Positions 61,114 through 64,000 of a stretch of DNA of 64,000 nt are shown piece after piece. A program made the translations under genes and the position numbers. How positions within the stretch are numbered: position 1 is the stretch's first letter; each line of letters opens with the position of its first letter. The stretch is from NCBI RefSeq assembly GCF_003999195.1, contig NZ_RJVR01000106.1, positions 26,146 through 90,145 on the forward strand. Direction: 5' to 3'. The stretch comes from Streptomyces soli. Lineage in GTDB: Bacteria; Actinomycetota; Actinomycetes; Streptomycetales; Streptomycetaceae. The notes beneath the pieces were generated by a model that saw only the letters and a program-made list of their open reading frames with translations, had not been told where the DNA came from and did not search any database.

Positions 61114-61374
61114 CAGAAGGCCGCCATCGAGGCCTGTCGGTGCGGCCCGAAACACGACTCCTTTGGCCTGTGCACCGCCTCAGGACTACGCGGCCGCATC
61201 CAACACCGCTGCGCCGCCGACGACCCCGACCGCGCCCGAGAATCCATCCGCGCGGCCCCCCACGCCCAGCCCTGAAAGTTGGTGCCTGCCCACGGATGCG
61301 GCTACGTCGACCAGCCGGAGATCCGCCCAAGCGTCCTGTACGGACTGGTCCCGCAGATCAGTCCGAACCAGTAG
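61114..61374 (+). pseudogene. Cys-motif protein pseudogene, copy 1
   Basis: QKAAIEACRCGPKHDSFGLC, GLRGRIQHRCAADDPDRARES, then an in-frame TGA replacing a Trp (AQP-KLV), then GCGYVDQPEIRPSVLYGLVPQ to TAG. A sister copy lies at 62362. No start codon is evident. The conserved C-G-P-x-H-D-x-F-G-L-C pattern suggests a small zinc-binding protein. Confidence 0.6.
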
Positions 61375-61502
61375 CCTGTGGCCAGCGGCCCGAACAGACC
61401 TGCGCAGACGGCCAGAGGCCCTACCCCCGGCGGGATAGGGCCTCTGCCCTGCCGCTCCGGTGTCCGACGACAGCAAGCCGGACCCGTACGCGGTCCGCGC
61501 CG

Positions 61503-61651
61503 CGATGCGTGGCCGTCGGCACCGCCGCCCAACACAACCTCTTCAACCGCATGCTCGGCTGCCTGCACCACTGCCTGACCAAGGCGTCCTCTACGACGAG
61601 CACACCGCCTTTCCCAACCTCCCCAAGCAGCCATCCCCCACCGCAGCTTGA
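61503..61651 (+). mobile_element. IS110-type transposase C-terminal fragment
   Basis: CVAVGTAAQHNLFNRMLGCLHHCLTK followed, after a one-base slip, by GVLYDEHTAFPNLPKQ matches the end of IS110-family transposases (A..L.NRL.G.LH.CL....LYDE.TA). Only the tail remains. Confidence 0.5.
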
Positions 61652-61744
61652 CAGATCAACCGCTTCGGTCCGCACGTGCAGACCAGCGGGAGCAGGACGG
61701 GCCATAGCTGACATGCTCGGCAGGTTCTTGAAGAGCAGGAAGGG

Positions 61745-61942
61745 TTACAGAGCGTCAAGTCTCACGTCGAAGAACGCAAACCCGGCTGAGCCCGCTATGG
61801 CCAGCCCCTGGGTATCGCGGGACGAGGAGGGGACGACGGCAAGGGCGGAGACGTCGCTGGCGGTGACGATGCGCATGAGGCACATGTGATTGTGAGGGTC
61901 CCACAGCCGCACCGTCCCGTCGCCACCGGCGGCGAGCAGGGT
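61745..61942 (-). pseudogene. WD40 protein C-terminal remnant
   Basis: VTLLAAGGDGTVRLWDPHNHM then IVTASDVSALAVVPSSSRDTQGLAIAGSAGFAFFDV: a last WD40 blade and C-terminal strand. The family signal starts abruptly at 61942, where an oppositely oriented WD40 end begins. Confidence 0.6.
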
Positions 61943-62245
61943 GACAGGACGGTGCGGGTGTGGGATCCGCTGGCCGGCACCCCGGTGGGTGCGCCCCTGA
62001 CCGGCCACACCGGCGAGGTGCGGGCGGTGGCGGGGTTCGCCGCGCCCGACGGCCGCACCCTGCTCGCCACCGCCGGCGGCGACGGGACGGTGCGGGTGTG
62101 GGATCTGGAAGCCGCAACCAAATCGGTCATCTTTCTGAATTTGCCAGTACTCGACCTCGCTCGCGTCAACGGTGATCTCGCGATCGCCGTACCAGAGGGA
62201 ATCCTGCTGATCAGGTTGGACGGCGGCATCGCTTCATCGACGTGA
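61943..62245 (+). pseudogene. WD40 protein C-terminal remnant, opposite orientation
   Basis: RTVRVWDPLAGTPVGAPLTGHTGEVRAVA, LLATAGGDGTVRVWDLEAA and the closing LDLARVNGDLAIAVPEGILLIRL are two blades and the C-terminal strand of a beta-propeller. It abuts the minus-strand WD40 remnant head to head at about 61942/61943. No start codon belongs to it. Confidence 0.6.
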
Positions 62246-62361
62246 CCGCTACTTTGCTGCTGTCGACGATCACGACGCGATCCGGGCTGTGGTCTGCGAG
62301 GACGACGAACCGACCGCGACCGGCTATGACTGTTGCACTGGGCGCACCCTGTACTCCCACC

Positions 62362-62623
62362 TGAGATCGCCGCCATCGAGGCAGAACGCTGCGGCCCCTA
62401 CCACGACGCCTTCGGCCTGTGCACCCGCTGCGGACTATGAGGCCACATCCAGCGCCGCTGTACCGCCGACGACCCCGACCACGCCCGCGAGTCCCTGCGG
62501 TCCCAGTACGCCCAGCCCTGGAAGTGGGTGCCCTGCCCGCACGAGTGCGGCTACGTCGACAAGCCGGAGGTCCGCCCCAGCGTCTTGTACGGACTGGCCC
62601 CGCAGCTGAGCCCGAACCGCTAG
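62362..62623 (+). pseudogene. Cys-motif protein pseudogene, copy 2
   Basis: EIAAIEAERCGPY, slip of one base at 62401, HDAFGLCTRCGL, an in-frame TGA, GHIQRRCTADDPDHARESLRS, QPWKWVPCPHECGYVDKPEVRPSVLYGLAPQ to TAG. Aligned with copy 1 it shows four to six conserved Cys (CGP, LC-RC, RC, C..HEC), i.e. a zinc-ribbon-like protein. Different damage from copy 1. Confidence 0.65.
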
Positions 62624-62694
62624 TGGCTCGTCTCGGTTCGTGGGCCGGGTAATTGATCCTTCGCTCAATCAGAGCCCTGGAGGCGGTGCTGGGC

Positions 62695-62780
62695 GGGCTA
62701 CCCCTCGCGTGAGGGGCGGACGCCTGGTCGTACTGCGTCGCCGGGTACGTCCGGGTTACCCCCTCGCGTGAGGGGCGGAC
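62695..62780. CRISPR. Two CRISPR-like hairpin repeats (possible array relic)
   Basis: 62695-62721 and 62753-62780 share GGG[C/T]TACCCC(C)TCGCGTGAGGGGCGGAC, 27/28 bases differing by one substitution and one C, with an internal CCCCTC-GCGT-GAGGGG palindrome. The interval is 31 bases of unrelated sequence. Repeat length, hairpin and spacer size resemble actinobacterial type I-E arrays. Only two units are seen and no cas genes, so this may be a decayed or solitary mini-array, or a chance duplicated hairpin. Confidence 0.35.
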
Positions 62781-62938
62781 ATCGGCTCGCTGATCGACGT
62801 CCTCGCCAGTGTCGGGGAACCGACGAAATGCGGTGCTCGGGGTGACGGAATGCGCGGGGCACAAGGTCAGTCGGCTGGGCGGCTGCCGCGTGTCCGTCGG
62901 CGCTCGCGCGATGCTTACCGTGATGCGTCGGCGCCCCG

Positions 62939-63781
62939 CTAGCCGAGCTTCCGCAGCACCTCGGCGATGTTGGCCCGGTACATCCGCAGCGCCTGCAGCC
63001 CGGCGGCGTAACGGTCGCGATGCTGTGTGATGTCCGCTGCCTGCTTCTGCGCCCGTACGGCGTGCCAGATCTCGGCCGTATGGTGGCGGCGCTTGCAGGT
63101 GACGTCCACGACGGCGGTGGCCCGCTCCCGCTGCGTATGCCGGGTGTTGCCGTCGCTGTCCCGCTGCCAGGCGTCGTCCGTGTACGCCGCGACGGGGTCG
63201 GGATAGCGGGTGAATCCTTGTTCTGCCACACAGCGGGACCACACATCCCAGGCCACGCGGAGGCGCGGGTCGCGCTTGACCGCCTTGTCGACCTCGATCG
63301 CCCGTCTGCTTGCGTAGAGCCAGTCCCGCGTGAGGTCGATGCCGCGCATCAGCCGCCGACTCGCCTCGGCGTTGCAGGCGGGCCAGTCCGCATACTCGGC
63401 GTTGGTCATGCGGCGGCCCTTCGGCCGGGGGGCCGGGTGCTTTGCCGGGTCCCAGCCGTAGCCCCAGCGGCGGGCGCTGTCGAGATCGAGGGCGCCGTAG
63501 TCGGTGCTGACTGCGGTGGTGACGACGGGGTCGTTGGGGTAGCGGGGGTCGAGCGGGAAGTCCGGGTGGCCGCGGTCCGCCATGCACTGCCGGATCAGCA
63601 ATGCCGATGCCTGCTGGGATCGCTGGTAGTCCTGCGGCGTGTAGTCGTAGCGGTCGGCCGGTAGGGGGCCGAGGTCCGACGCTGTGCGGATGACCTCCGG
63701 GCGTTCTGGGCCGGAGGCACAGATCGCCGCCAGCGCCGCCACCCCCGCCGCGGCACCCAGCCGCCACCCCCGCCTCGCCAT
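62939..63781 (-). CDS. Secreted/lipoprotein-like protein of unknown function
   Basis: 280 residues from ATG 63781. N-terminal signal MARRGWRLGAAAGVAALAAICASG with a Cys near the end of the hydrophobic core (lipobox-like AAIC). The mature part is polar, rich in Arg, Tyr and Trp, with four conserved-looking Cys (IRQCMADRG, WPACNAEA, WSRCVAEQGF, VDVTCKRRH) likely to form disulphides outside the cell. I recognise this as a family common in Streptomyces but without known function. Confidence 0.72.
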   Translation of the reverse strand: MARRGWRLGAAAGVAALAAICASGPERPEVIRTASDLGPLPADRYDYTPQDYQRSQQASALLIRQCMADRGHPDFPLDPRYPNDPVVTTAVSTDYGALDLDSARRWGYGWDPAKHPAPRPKGRRMTNAEYADWPACNAEASRRLMRGIDLTRDWLYASRRAIEVDKAVKRDPRLRVAWDVWSRCVAEQGFTRYPDPVAAYTDDAWQRDSDGNTRHTQRERATAVVDVTCKRRHHTAEIWHAVRAQKQAADITQHRDRYAAGLQALRMYRANIAEVLRKLG

Positions 63782-63880
63782 GGGCAGGGATGCTAGCGGG
63801 CGGCGTGTACGCGGTCGGCCGCGGCCCCCAGCAACTCATCCACGAGTAATTGTCAATATCCGTGGGTCGGTTGAGGTGGT

Positions 63881-64000
63881 TCAGGCCGCGTGAGCCTCGG
63901 GCCGTTCGACGAGGTGGCCGCGTTCGAAGCGGGCTCCGGCCCGTCGCTCGTTTACGGGTCCGGGGTGGCCGCGGGCTCGGAGGGCGCAAGGGCGAGAGTC
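63881..64000 (-). CDS. C-terminal end of an unidentified gene, cut by window edge
   Basis: The minus frame is open from the window end to TGA 63881-63883 and ends NERRAGARFERGHLVERPEAHAA. The Arg-rich ..ARF.RG.L.ERP. ending is reminiscent of transposase C-termini in Streptomyces, but too little is present to name it. Confidence 0.3.
   Translation of the reverse strand, partial: DSRPCALRARGHPGPVNERRAGARFERGHLVERPEAHAA

Noticed and set aside
62211..63989. Minus-strand ORF of 592 residues
   Set aside because: It runs through two pseudogene regions and another real gene in a different frame, with Arg/Pro-rich shadow composition.

Overview
The window looks like a Streptomyces (or closely related high-GC actinomycete) chromosome: very G/C-rich codon third positions, many GTG starts behind GGAGG-type ribosome sites, and families typical of that genus (MalT-size LuxR regulators, DUF2252, SHOCT, DyP peroxidase, AbiEii, BASS symporter). 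All calls come from reading the sequence; no database search was run.

Left flank (1-7.3 kb): the tail of an SDR gene, a large secreted protein with a FlgD-like C-terminus, remnants of an IS630-type transposase and an aldo/keto reductase, then a TetR regulator divergent from two SDR oxidoreductases and an alpha/beta hydrolase, with a palindromic operator between them. That operon ends at a strong hairpin followed by a three-codon scar ORF.

Junction and island (7.3-33.3 kb): a decayed relaxase-like fragment and an AbiE-type pair whose toxin is truncated lead into a 58-bp perfect repeat holding the 3' half of a tRNA-Thr(CGT). The same 58 bp recur in the same orientation 23,859 bp later, so the segment between (about 9.3-33.2 kb) looks like an old integrative island or the space between two attachment scars; no integrase is visible. 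Its cargo is stress and envelope genes: BASS symporter, DyP peroxidase with two partner genes, carboxymuconolactone decarboxylase-like (CMD), DUF2252, SHOCT, CPBP protease, membrane hydrolase, a large LuxR regulator, a diacylglycerol-kinase-like protein, HdeD-like and DUF2254 membrane proteins. CMD, DUF2252 and SHOCT each occur twice, one copy intact and one broken.

Biosynthetic cluster (about 33.6-55.1 kb), the most interesting part: a RiPP cluster of thiopeptide or azole-peptide type. A 58-residue precursor (48704-48880, minus), too short for routine ORF calling, has a thiopeptide-style leader ending ...ALPEMGAS and a Ser/Thr-rich tail with two S-S-S-T-C units. Behind it lie a mostly overlapping minus-strand operon: a pyridine-synthase-like protein, a LanB N-terminal-type protein, an RRE/Ocin-ThiF-like partner, a YcaO cyclodehydratase, a nitroreductase-type dehydrogenase, a LanB C-terminal-type (elimination) protein and two FAD monooxygenases. 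A second SagB-type dehydrogenase, an ABC exporter and a LuxR-type regulator flank it. Divergently, an AMP ligase is translationally coupled to homologues of GriI and GriH, the two enzymes that make 3-amino-4-hydroxybenzoate (3,4-AHBA). The inferred product is a dehydrated, azole-bearing peptide carrying an aminohydroxybenzoyl unit.

Right flank (55.1-64 kb): a Ser/Thr kinase gene split by a stop codon, a GNAT remnant, a Cys-free double-glycine-leader peptide gene, intact DUF1963-like and uncharacterised genes, and a strongly eroded stretch with duplicated pseudogenes, a transposase tail, head-to-head WD40 ends and two CRISPR-like repeats.
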